DNA from: Pseudomonadales bacterium
Lineage (GTDB): Bacteria; Pseudomonadota; Gammaproteobacteria; Pseudomonadales; Azotimanducaceae
Length of the DNA stretch: 42,109 bases
Assembly (NCBI GenBank): GCA_016779585.1
Contig: JADHNI010000030.1
Coordinates: forward strand, 1-42,109
Reading direction: 5' to 3'
Shown: piece by piece, positions 16,347-23,964 of the stretch
How the letters are laid out: the number at the start of each line of letters is the position of its first letter
Position numbering within the stretch: the stretch's first letter is position 1
Translations under genes and position numbers: made by a program
The notes under the pieces: model-generated
What the model saw: the letters and a program-made list of their open reading frames with translations, nothing else
The model's database searches: none
What the model was told of the DNA's origin: nothing

Positions 16347-17702
16347 ATGGAATCCGTTCGAGAACCTGGCGTTGCACGAACATTCTACCCGAATGACCCG
16401 GTAGCGCTTAGCTCCCTGATCGACACCTGCCTGGAAGGTGATTCAGGCGAGGATTGCCCGAAGGCACTGATTGCACCCCACGCAGGATACGTCTATTCAG
16501 GTCCTGTTGCGGGAAACATCTACAGGAAGGTCGTCTCCGCTCACGACCGTATCACGCGGGTAGTCCTGCTTGGGCCATCGCACCGCGTTGCCTTTCGGGG
16601 TATGGCCATCCCCAGCAATACACACTTCCGCACACCGCTGGGCGATATTCCGCTCGACACAAAAACCATCTTTGATCTGTGCGAGCTACCGGCAGTAACG
16701 GTTATGGACCAGACCCACGAACAGGAGCACAGCCTGGAAGTGCACCTGCCATTCCTGCAGCAGGTCATTGACGATTTCAAACTGATTCCAGTTGTTGTCG
16801 GGGATGCAACAAAAGAAGAAGTCGCAGATCTCCTGGATAGGCTCTGGGGTGGCGATGAAACCCTTGTGGTTATCAGCAGCGATCTTTCGCACTATGAACC
16901 CTATGACAGGGCCCAGGTTATAGACGCCCGAACCAACGCAAAAATCATCAACCTTGATGCCACACTTGAGGGCAATGAGGCCTGCGGCTGTCGACCGGTA
17001 AATGGCCTCCTGCAACTGGCAAAGCAGCGTGGCTACACCATCAGCATGGTCGATGTTCGCAACTCCGGTGACACTGCCGGCAATCGCGACAGGGTTGTCG
17101 GTTATGGCGCCTGGGAAATTACTGAGCGAGACCAGGCTGAAGGCGACGCCTGGACGCGCGCCGAAAAACAGACCCTCCTGCAACTGGCGCGCGAAGCCAT
17201 CCGAAGTCCGCTTGAGGGTGAGAAAAACTTCAACATCAATCTCAATCATTTTCCTGACCGGTTGAAGCTAGAACGCGCAACCTTTGTAACGCTAAATCTC
17301 GAAGGACGTTTGCGTGGCTGCATAGGCTCGCTGCAGGCGCACCGCCCCCTGGTTGTTGATGTTGCGCATAACGCCCAGGCGGCAGCCTTCAAGGATCCAA
17401 GGTTTCAACCGCTGACGCACCAGGAGTACCAGAAGATTGATATTCACATCTCGATCCTCTCAGAGCCTAAACCCCTGGAAGTTTCATCCCGCGAGGATCT
17501 GGTTAGCAAACTGGAACCGGGTGTCGACGGCTTGATCATCATGGAGAACGACCGGAAAGCCACCTACCTGCCGTCAGTCTGGGAGCAACTGCCATCACCC
17601 GAACTGTTCGTCTCTGAACTGAGGCGCAAGGCCGGTTTAACACCTGGGGAATGGTCAGCTGACACCAGGGTGCTGACCTACCGGAAAGAAGAATTCAGTT
17701 GA
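16347..17702 (+). CDS. MEMO-AMMECR1 fusion protein (AmmeMemoRadiSam system proteins B and A)
   Basis: A 451-residue fusion. Residues about 1-262 form a MEMO domain: APHAGYVYSGP (His45), LGPSHRVAF (His79), ISSDLSHYEP (His182) and NEACGCRPV (Cys213) correspond to the metal-site histidines and cysteine known in human MEMO1. Residues about 268-451 form an AMMECR1 domain with its hallmark LRGCIGSLQAHRPL, then AFKDPRF. The fusion joins into one chain two families that usually accompany the same radical SAM enzyme, whose gene lies divergently 54 bases away. ATG 16347 was chosen because AGGTGA lies 5 bases upstream; a GTG at 16338 falls inside that site. The stop overlaps the next gene's TTG. Cytoplasmic; molecular function unsettled. 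Confidence 0.93.
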   Translation: MESVREPGVARTFYPNDPVALSSLIDTCLEGDSGEDCPKALIAPHAGYVYSGPVAGNIYRKVVSAHDRITRVVLLGPSHRVAFRGMAIPSNTHFRTPLGDIPLDTKTIFDLCELPAVTVMDQTHEQEHSLEVHLPFLQQVIDDFKLIPVVVGDATKEEVADLLDRLWGGDETLVVISSDLSHYEPYDRAQVIDARTNAKIINLDATLEGNEACGCRPVNGLLQLAKQRGYTISMVDVRNSGDTAGNRDRVVGYGAWEITERDQAEGDAWTRAEKQTLLQLAREAIRSPLEGEKNFNINLNHFPDRLKLERATFVTLNLEGRLRGCIGSLQAHRPLVVDVAHNAQAAAFKDPRFQPLTHQEYQKIDIHISILSEPKPLEVSSREDLVSKLEPGVDGLIIMENDRKATYLPSVWEQLPSPELFVSELRRKAGLTPGEWSADTRVLTYRKEEFS

Positions 17703-18262
17703 ACCTGACCAAACCCATTCCCACACGTTTTGAAACTGAAAGGCTACTGGTACGCCGTTATGAACTCGCGGATGAACAGAAACTGTTCGAAGCTGCCCGC
17801 TCATCCATCGCCGAGGTTTTCGAGTTCCTGCCCTGGTGTCACCCCGACTATTCCATCGAAGATTCCAGGAGCTGGTTGAAAACCATACTGCCCAACTGGC
17901 GTGAGGGCAGCGCCTACAGCTTTGGTATCTTCGACCCTGGCAGCAAGGAACTGCTGGGTGGCTGCGGCATCAACCAGATTGACGAGCACCCGGTTGGCAA
18001 CCTGGGTTACTGGATCACAAGTGCGCACACTCGCAAAGGCATCGCCACTGAGGCAGGTCGGACTTTGGCAAGATTTGGTATCAAACACCTCGGGCTGCAG
18101 CGGATAGAGATCGTCATGTCAGTAGAAAACCCCGGCAGCAGAGGCGTCGCGGAAGCCATTGGCGCGACCTACGAAGGCAGGCTTCACAACCGACTGAGCC
18201 TGCACGGCAGGGCTCATGATGCTTTCCTGTACTCTATCACCCCGGATGACATCACCTCTTAA
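17699..18262 (+). CDS. GNAT family N-acetyltransferase (RimJ/RimL type)
   Basis: A 187-residue acetyltransferase opening with FETERLLVRRYELAD, as in the ribosomal-protein N-acetyltransferase group. GCGINQIDEHPVGNLGYWITSAHTRKGIATEAGR carries the acetyl-CoA-binding (R/Q)xxGxA-like motif (TRKGIATEAG), and RIEIVMSVENPGSRGVAEAIGATYEGRL is the usual C-terminal motif. It transfers acetyl groups from acetyl-CoA, but the acceptor cannot be predicted. The TTG start at 17699 overlaps the MEMO-AMMECR1 stop by three bases, so it is translationally coupled and could belong to that system, although GNAT genes are common passengers. Confidence 0.88.
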   Translation: MNLTKPIPTRFETERLLVRRYELADEQKLFEAARSSIAEVFEFLPWCHPDYSIEDSRSWLKTILPNWREGSAYSFGIFDPGSKELLGGCGINQIDEHPVGNLGYWITSAHTRKGIATEAGRTLARFGIKHLGLQRIEIVMSVENPGSRGVAEAIGATYEGRLHNRLSLHGRAHDAFLYSITPDDITS

Positions 18263-18323
18263 CCCCATTCCTCAAAAATTGCTAAACTCGCCCCTTTGTT
18301 TACCCAACCTATGCGAGGGGCAT

Positions 18324-19730
18324 ATGTCCAACGAACCAACTCAGGCCGATATGCAGGCAATCCTGGACCGGCAGAAAGCCGCCCACATCGCGGAAGGTGT
18401 TGTGAACGCAGAGACCAGGATTGACCGCATTGACCGCGCCATCAACATCCTGAAGCAGCACGGCAGCAAGCTGAGCGAAGCCATGGCTGCGGACTTCGGT
18501 CATCGTTCCCTCGACCAGTCAAAGCTGACAGACATTGATGGTGCCATCGGTCCCCTGGAGCATTCGAAGAAACACCTCAGAAAATGGATGCGCGCCGAGA
18601 AGCGCAAAGTGATGTTCCCACTAGGCATTTTTGGCGCCCGTGGGCGCATCGAATACCAGCCGCTTGGCGTCGTCGGATGCATCAGCCCCTGGAATTTTCC
18701 TGTACAGCTCACTTTCTCTCCGCTTGCCGGCATCTTTGCCGCGGGCAACCGCACCATGATCAAGCCGTCTGAATTCACTGCGCAGACCTCTGACCTGATG
18801 AAAGAACTGTTCGAGAAGGAGTTTGATATCGAAGAGGTTGCCGTATTCACCGGCGGCCCTGATGTCGGTGGCGCCTTCTCAAGATTGCCGTTCGACCATC
18901 TGCTTTTCACTGGCGCTACATCCATCGCAAAACACGTGATGAAAGCAGCAGCAGAAAACCTGGTTCCCGTCACACTGGAACTCGGAGGCAAGTCTCCTGT
19001 CATTATCGGTAAATCTGCCAACCTGGAGCTGGCGGCTACCAACATCATGGCAGGTAAAACCATGAATGCTGGCCAGATCTGTCTCGCCCCGGACTACGTC
19101 ATGCTGCCGGAAGGCAGCCGGGATGAATTCGTTGAGCATGCACGCAACTCCGTTGCCAAGATGTTCCCGGACATCAAGGACAACCCTGACTACACCAGCA
19201 TCGTTAACGAGCGACATTACGACCGCCTGAACGGCTACCTGGATGATGCGCGTGAGAAAGGCGCGAATGTAGTGGCAATTAATCCTGCAGATGAAGATTT
19301 CTCGCAGCAGGAGCACCACCGGATTCCGCCGACACTGGTTCTAGACCCGACGGACGACATGAAGGTGATGCAGGATGAAATCTTCGGCCCTGTACTCCCT
19401 GTTAAACAATACAAGGATGTGCAGGAAACCCTGGATTACGTGAACAGCAAGGATCGCCCTCTCGGCCTTTATTACTTCGGTGAGGACAAGGCAGAAGAAA
19501 ACAAGGTACTTACGCACACCACGTCAGGCGGCGTCACTGTCAATGATGTGATCATGCACGTTGCGCAGGAAGACCTGCCTTTCGGCGGCGTTGGTCCCAG
19601 CGGGATGGGCTCATACCATGGCTACGACGGCTTCAAGAACTTCAGCCACGCCAAGGCTATTTACACCCAGTCCAAAACCGTATCGAAGCTTGCCGCTGCG
19701 ATGCGACCTCCCTACAAGAAAGCGTCTTAG
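18324..19730 (+). CDS. Aldehyde dehydrogenase, coniferyl-aldehyde-dehydrogenase-like
   Basis: A 468-residue NAD(P)-dependent aldehyde dehydrogenase. ISPWNFPVQL contains the oxyanion asparagine (Asn124), VTLELGGKSPVII the general base glutamate (Glu219), and NAGQICLAPDY the nucleophilic cysteine (Cys253). The short N-terminus and the C-terminal hydrophobic/basic tail (AMRPPYKKAS) resemble the coniferyl-aldehyde and long-chain fatty-aldehyde type rather than betaine-aldehyde enzymes. The ATG at 18324 has GAGGGG about 5 bases upstream; the frame is open upstream but overlaps the GNAT gene. Its stop converges with the YjbQ gene, overlapping by 4 bases. Substrate unknown. Confidence 0.92.
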   Translation: MSNEPTQADMQAILDRQKAAHIAEGVVNAETRIDRIDRAINILKQHGSKLSEAMAADFGHRSLDQSKLTDIDGAIGPLEHSKKHLRKWMRAEKRKVMFPLGIFGARGRIEYQPLGVVGCISPWNFPVQLTFSPLAGIFAAGNRTMIKPSEFTAQTSDLMKELFEKEFDIEEVAVFTGGPDVGGAFSRLPFDHLLFTGATSIAKHVMKAAAENLVPVTLELGGKSPVIIGKSANLELAATNIMAGKTMNAGQICLAPDYVMLPEGSRDEFVEHARNSVAKMFPDIKDNPDYTSIVNERHYDRLNGYLDDAREKGANVVAINPADEDFSQQEHHRIPPTLVLDPTDDMKVMQDEIFGPVLPVKQYKDVQETLDYVNSKDRPLGLYYFGEDKAEENKVLTHTTSGGVTVNDVIMHVAQEDLPFGGVGPSGMGSYHGYDGFKNFSHAKAIYTQSKTVSKLAAAMRPPYKKAS

Positions 19731-20131
19731 CCCAGGTGAAGCACCACATCGCGCGTTCCCGCGCGATGCCGGTGTTCCCAGAGAAATATTCCCTGCCAGG
19801 TACCCAGCAACAGTTTTCCTGATTCAAACGGAACCGCGAGGCTCGTTGCCGTGAGCGCTGCTTTGATATGTGCCGGCATGTCATCCGGACCTTCAAGGGT
19901 ATGCGTATATTCCGGATCATTTTCCGGCACCAGTCGATTCAACCACATCTCAAGATCCGCTTTTGCAGACGGGTCATAATTTTCCTGGATCAGCAGACTG
20001 GCTGAAGTGTGCCTTATAAACAGGGTGCACAAGCCGGAGGTTACATTCTGTTCTGAGACAGTGCGGGAGACATCTGAGGTGATGTCATACAAACCCTGCC
20101 CGTGAACCGGGCAGGATAGATGGGCAATCAT
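19727..20131 (-). CDS. YjbQ/UPF0047 family protein
   Basis: A 134-residue protein of the YjbQ family, named for a weak secondary thiamine-phosphate synthase activity reported for the E. coli member. Hallmarks are LFIRHTSASLLIQEN, DPSAKADLEMWLNRLVP, HIKAALTATSLAVPF and LGTWQGIFLWEHR, in which the conserved His and Asp/Glu residues form the presumed active site. Length is typical. It overlaps the aldehyde dehydrogenase stop by 4 bases and lies 3 bases downstream of a crotonase gene on the same strand. The physiological role of the family is unclear. Confidence 0.93.
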   Translation of the reverse strand: MIAHLSCPVHGQGLYDITSDVSRTVSEQNVTSGLCTLFIRHTSASLLIQENYDPSAKADLEMWLNRLVPENDPEYTHTLEGPDDMPAHIKAALTATSLAVPFESGKLLLGTWQGIFLWEHRHRAGTRDVVLHLG

Positions 20132-20134
20132 GGC

Positions 20135-20962
20135 CTATCGGCCAGTGAATTCCGGTTTGCGCTTTTCGAGGAATGCCTTGACGCCTTCCTGGAAATCTTC
20201 ACTCTGGAACATGCCTGACAGGTGAACCATCAGGTGATCCACCGCAGTGTCGTAGGATTCTTCCAGCCCCATGCGCATCATGCGCTTGGTGGTCTGCACT
20301 GCCATCGGCGCATTGTCGGCTATCTCTTCAGCCCATTCCATGGCGGTTTCCAGACACTTGTCGTCAGGCACGATCGTGTTGACCAGGCCCAGTTCCAGGC
20401 ACTCTTCAGCCCCAACCACCCGGGCCCGGTAATAAAGCTCGGCCGCCTTGGCCCAGCCAATCAAGCGGGGCAGCAACCAGGTGCCACCACTTTCAGGAAC
20501 CACGTTTCGCTTGGCAGTCACCGCCGCCATCTTGGCGGATTCAGCAGCCACGCGGATATCACAAAGTAGCGCCACATCCATGCCGTAACCGGCTGCCGCG
20601 CCATTCAGGGCACACACAATGGGTTTGTCGATATTCCACATGACATTGATCGGTGCATCCCTCAGGTCGAACAGCTGTCTTGGACGATTACTGCCACCGC
20701 CTTCTTCAGAACCACCACCGCCGATGCCACCCTGGCCAACATCCACAAGGTCCAGCCCGGCACAGAAACCGCGACCGGCGCCGGTAAGAACGATGCAGCG
20801 AACCTCGGGGTCCTTGTTCGCTTCCGTCATCTTGGCAGACAGCTCTTCCAGCATGTCGTGACTGATTGCGTTCATGCGTTCCGGGCGATTAAGGGTAATC
20901 ACAACCACCCTGCCCTTGTTCTCCACCAGAAGCTCATCAACCCTGGATTCCGATACAGCCAT
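20135..20962 (-). CDS. Enoyl-CoA hydratase/isomerase (crotonase) family protein
   Basis: A 275-residue crotonase. GFCAGLDLVDVGQGG is the oxyanion loop, followed by a glycine/serine/glutamate-rich insert (about residues 80-92). Then come GAAAGYGMDVALLCD and PESGGTWLLPRLIG, the latter typical of the PaaG-like/isomerase branch. Asp replaces the first hydratase glutamate and Thr the second, so isomerase or another acyl-CoA chemistry is more likely than hydration. AAGGAGGGG precedes two consecutive ATG codons; the second (20962) has the better spacing, though 20965 is possible. It ends KRKPEFTGR, much like the crotonase at 370. YjbQ follows by 3 bases. Confidence 0.9.
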   Translation of the reverse strand: MAVSESRVDELLVENKGRVVVITLNRPERMNAISHDMLEELSAKMTEANKDPEVRCIVLTGAGRGFCAGLDLVDVGQGGIGGGGSEEGGGSNRPRQLFDLRDAPINVMWNIDKPIVCALNGAAAGYGMDVALLCDIRVAAESAKMAAVTAKRNVVPESGGTWLLPRLIGWAKAAELYYRARVVGAEECLELGLVNTIVPDDKCLETAMEWAEEIADNAPMAVQTTKRMMRMGLEESYDTAVDHLMVHLSGMFQSEDFQEGVKAFLEKRKPEFTGR

Positions 20963-20990
20963 CATCCCCTCCTTTACTCGTTAATAGAAA

Positions 20991-21839
20991 TTATGCGCGT
21001 GAAAAGATAAACGACTTTATATCACCGATCAGCTTGCTATTGCGACGGTGTATGCGTGAAAAGGATACCACCGCATCGATATGACCCATGCCTTCATAAA
21101 CCTCACGACTGGCCTTGCCACCCATAGCCTGCTGCTTCTCCATCAGGCTTTTTGAGTGTCCGCGTCGCACCCGATTGTCATCGGCGCCATGAAGCAGGTA
21201 AAGCTCCGGCGCATCGGCACGAACGAAGTTCACCGGCTGGGAAAGTGGGTAGTGTTCTTCGGGCCCAAAAAGATCCCAGTGGTCATCTTCCGTAAACGGA
21301 TAGAAGTCGTAGGGCCCGGACATGCCGATCATAGCCCTGATGCGATCAGGGTCTTTCAGCAGTGAATGATTCAAAGTCAGCAATGCAGCCAGTTGGGCAC
21401 CGGACGAGTGCCCCATCATGAACACCGGAGAGTCCGGGCAATGATGTTCCAGGAAGTGTTCCGTGGACTCCACCACTCGCGCCAGTATGTCCGTGAAACG
21501 ATAGTCCGGATACTTCCTGAATTCAGGGATTGCGACATTGATGCCCATGCCGCAGAGCGTATCTGCAACAAAACGATAGGTCTCTTTCGTATAGGAGCGC
21601 CAGTTACCGCCATAGTAGAAGATCACCGTCGGGGCGCCCGGATCAACCTGGTACCAGTCCAGTCTCTGCGAGTCTTCAGGGCCGAACGCAATCTCCTGGT
21701 GATGGTAGTCACCAAGCCGCGCAAGGGTGTTGATGAAGTTAAGTCCAAAGGACTGGTACAACTGCTGAAATGCCACTGCTGTTTCCAAATTCGCGTACAA
21801 TGCCGTCGTCCCAATGATACCAACGTTGAGCCGAGCCAT
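20991..21839 (-). CDS. Alpha/beta hydrolase, esterase-lipase (BD-FAE-like) family
   Basis: A 282-residue esterase-like protein. VIFYYGGNWRSYTKE is the oxyanion HGGxW-like motif (YYGGNW). FMMGHSSGAQLAAL contains the nucleophilic serine, YLLHGADDNRV the aspartate, and EGMGHIDAV the histidine of the triad. It would hydrolyse carboxyl esters. The start is taken as ATG at 21839, which shares CATG with the ATG of the divergent HAD gene; no ribosome-binding site supports it and the frame is open further upstream, so the true start is uncertain. The N-terminus has weak hydrophobic character, and export is not clear. Confidence 0.85.
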   Translation of the reverse strand: MARLNVGIIGTTALYANLETAVAFQQLYQSFGLNFINTLARLGDYHHQEIAFGPEDSQRLDWYQVDPGAPTVIFYYGGNWRSYTKETYRFVADTLCGMGINVAIPEFRKYPDYRFTDILARVVESTEHFLEHHCPDSPVFMMGHSSGAQLAALLTLNHSLLKDPDRIRAMIGMSGPYDFYPFTEDDHWDLFGPEEHYPLSQPVNFVRADAPELYLLHGADDNRVRRGHSKSLMEKQQAMGGKASREVYEGMGHIDAVVSFSRIHRRNSKLIGDIKSFIFSRA

Positions 21840-22674
21840 GATCCGAATGATTGCACTGGACCTGGATGGCACCCTTGCCATTGAAAACCACCAGGTTTCA
21901 CCCGCCACAAGAGACGCCCTGCAGGAACTGCACGATGGTGACGATGTAGAGGTTGTCATCGCGACAGGTCGACGTTATCGCTCTACCCGTTATGTCATCG
22001 ACAACCTTGGCTTTGATGTCTACGCGGTCTGCAATGGTGGCGCCCTGCTTAAGTGCCCTGAACAACAGACCCTGCATGCCGAAACCTTCGATGTCGCACC
22101 GGTGGCCCGGATTGTCAGGGACCTGGGCCTGACGCTGTTTGCGCAGCGCGATGCCCATGACCTTGGCGGGGCTGATTTTGTGCTCGACGCCATACCGGAA
22201 TGGAACGAGATCACAGCCAGCTACTATCACGACAACAGCGACCACAGTGCCAAAGCCGATCTCACCGAACATCCACCAGAGTTTCTCGTGTCCGGTGTCT
22301 TTGGTTCTGAGGAAGACGTCACACGCGTCGCCAACGCTGTGAACGAACAGCTTCCTGACCAGTTCAACACGATTACCGTGCCGCATCTGCAGACGGACCG
22401 TTATTACTGCGAGATCTCACAAAAGCATGTCGACAAGTGGCATGGCCTGACCCAGTTACGAAGCCATCTTGATATTGACCCGGAACATATCTGCACAGTA
22501 GGTGACCAGCTTAACGATGTTCCCATGGTCAGCGCGGCCGGTCATGGCATCGCCATGGGAAACGGGCACGAGGATCTGCAGGCTATTGCCAGGTTCGTCT
22601 GTGGTCACAATCAGGAAGACGGCATTCTCGATGTCGTGAAATACATTCACGAGATCAACAACAAAGGATCCTGA
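21838..22674 (+). CDS. HAD-superfamily (Cof/HAD-IIB type) phosphatase
   Basis: A 278-residue HAD hydrolase. LDLDGTL (motif I, catalytic aspartates), VIATGRR (motif II), the mid-protein lysine of the cap region, and VGDQLNDVPMVSAAGHGIAMGNGHEDL (motif IV) identify a Cof-type IIB phosphatase. These act on small phosphorylated metabolites such as sugar phosphates or flavin mononucleotide; the substrate cannot be read from sequence. Possible starts are ATG 21838, ATG 21847 and upstream ATG 21814; 21838 was chosen, though no clear ribosome-binding site decides it. ChaC follows 9 bases after the stop. Confidence 0.9.
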   Translation: MIRMIALDLDGTLAIENHQVSPATRDALQELHDGDDVEVVIATGRRYRSTRYVIDNLGFDVYAVCNGGALLKCPEQQTLHAETFDVAPVARIVRDLGLTLFAQRDAHDLGGADFVLDAIPEWNEITASYYHDNSDHSAKADLTEHPPEFLVSGVFGSEEDVTRVANAVNEQLPDQFNTITVPHLQTDRYYCEISQKHVDKWHGLTQLRSHLDIDPEHICTVGDQLNDVPMVSAAGHGIAMGNGHEDLQAIARFVCGHNQEDGILDVVKYIHEINNKGS

Positions 22675-22683
22675 GTTCGCTGC

Positions 22684-23190
22684 ATGTGGATTTTTGGATA
22701 CGGGTCCCTGATCTGGAAAACCGGCTTCGATTACGAGGTCAGGGAAACTGCCTGGATCAAGGGTTGGGCTCGCCGATTCTGCCAGGCATCACCGGACCAT
22801 CGGGGCACGCCTGAGTATCCTGGCAGGGTTGTCACTCTCATCAGCGCACCGGAAGACATCTGTTATGGCGTTGCCTATCGGCTTCCCATCGATCAACTGG
22901 ACCAGATCGTTGAAGAACTGGACTACCGAGAAAAGAATGGCTACGAGCGCGTTACCATCGATATACATTTCAGGGATCGAACCGAGCCGGGGATTGTCTA
23001 TCATGCGGATGAAAACAATCCTTCTTTTATCCCCGAAGAACCCCTGCAGCAGATCGCCGACCGCATCATGAAATCCCACGGGCCCAGCGGTTCAAACGTG
23101 GAGTACCTGATGGAACTGAACAGAGCACTTAAGGCCCATGGCATCGAAGACCAGCACGTGGGGCAACTGGCCGCACTGGTAGTGAACTAG
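22684..23190 (+). CDS. ChaC-like gamma-glutamylcyclotransferase
   Basis: A 168-residue ChaC-family enzyme that cleaves glutathione to 5-oxoproline and Cys-Gly. FGYGSLIWKTGF at residues 4-15 is the substrate-binding YGSL motif, and LDYREKNGYER carries the catalytic glutamate (Glu83). It is somewhat shorter than E. coli ChaC, but the fold appears complete. It is linked to the HAD phosphatase 9 bases upstream. It converges with the SDR gene, and the two stops share one CTAG (23187-23190). Cytoplasmic. Confidence 0.92.
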   Translation: MWIFGYGSLIWKTGFDYEVRETAWIKGWARRFCQASPDHRGTPEYPGRVVTLISAPEDICYGVAYRLPIDQLDQIVEELDYREKNGYERVTIDIHFRDRTEPGIVYHADENNPSFIPEEPLQQIADRIMKSHGPSGSNVEYLMELNRALKAHGIEDQHVGQLAALVVN

Positions 23191-23951
23191 GCGTTAGAAC
23201 CGCCGTCAACAGAGTAGACAGAACCCGTAATAAACTCACTGTCATCACTGGCAAGAAACAGCATCAGTTTTGCAATGTCTTCTGCCTCTGCGTAGCGCTT
23301 CAAAGGGATGGCATCGACCATACGTGCCTTGGCTTTTTCCTGCGACTCCGGTGAGATTCCCGATTCAATGCTGCGCATCATCCGGGTTTCAACGGGTGAT
23401 GGATTCACCGTGTTAACCCGGATGCCGTAATCAGCAAACTCCCTGGCGGCACTGCGCATCAACCCGATCACTGCATGTTTGCTCGTGCCATAGGCCGAAA
23501 GTCGTGGCGTGCCTTTAAGCCCGGCAACACTGGAGGTAATGACAAAACTGCCTCCGCCCCGGGCCTGCATTGCCGGAACAACAGCTTTCATCGCGAGAAA
23601 AGGACCTTTCACGTTGACGCTCATGACCTGGTCAAACCGGGCCTCTTCGTAGTCGAGAATACTGGCCACATCACCTTCAATACCCGCGTTGGCCAGGAAG
23701 ATATCAACCCCACCATAGCGTTCCGTCGCTGCGTCCACCATGGCCTGGTTACCTTCAAGTGTAGTTACGTCCGCAACCAGGTAACTGACCCGATTACTCC
23801 CTGCTTCCTCACAGGCCTGCTGCAGCATCGCTTCATCAATATCCACCAGGAGCACATCGGCACCCTCATCGGCAAACATCTTGCCCGCTACCTTGCCGAT
23901 GCCTCCGGCACCACCAGTAATAATTGCTACTTTCTTATCAAGCCGCGCCAT
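23187..23951 (-). CDS. Short-chain dehydrogenase/reductase (classical SDR)
   Basis: A 254-residue classical SDR. ITGGAGGIGK is the cofactor-binding loop, with Asp37 in LLVDID favouring NAD(H). NAG follows beta-4, and a serine then YGTSK supplies the catalytic Ser-Tyr-Lys. GSVYSVDGGSNA is the usual C-terminus. The length is standard. The 13-base gap to the GST-like gene upstream on the same strand suggests co-transcription. Substrates of such proteins (3-hydroxyacyl-CoA, sterols, sugar alcohols) cannot be told apart by reading. Confidence 0.93.
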   Translation of the reverse strand: MARLDKKVAIITGGAGGIGKVAGKMFADEGADVLLVDIDEAMLQQACEEAGSNRVSYLVADVTTLEGNQAMVDAATERYGGVDIFLANAGIEGDVASILDYEEARFDQVMSVNVKGPFLAMKAVVPAMQARGGGSFVITSSVAGLKGTPRLSAYGTSKHAVIGLMRSAAREFADYGIRVNTVNPSPVETRMMRSIESGISPESQEKAKARMVDAIPLKRYAEAEDIAKLMLFLASDDSEFITGSVYSVDGGSNA

Positions 23952-23964
23952 TCAATCTCTCCTG

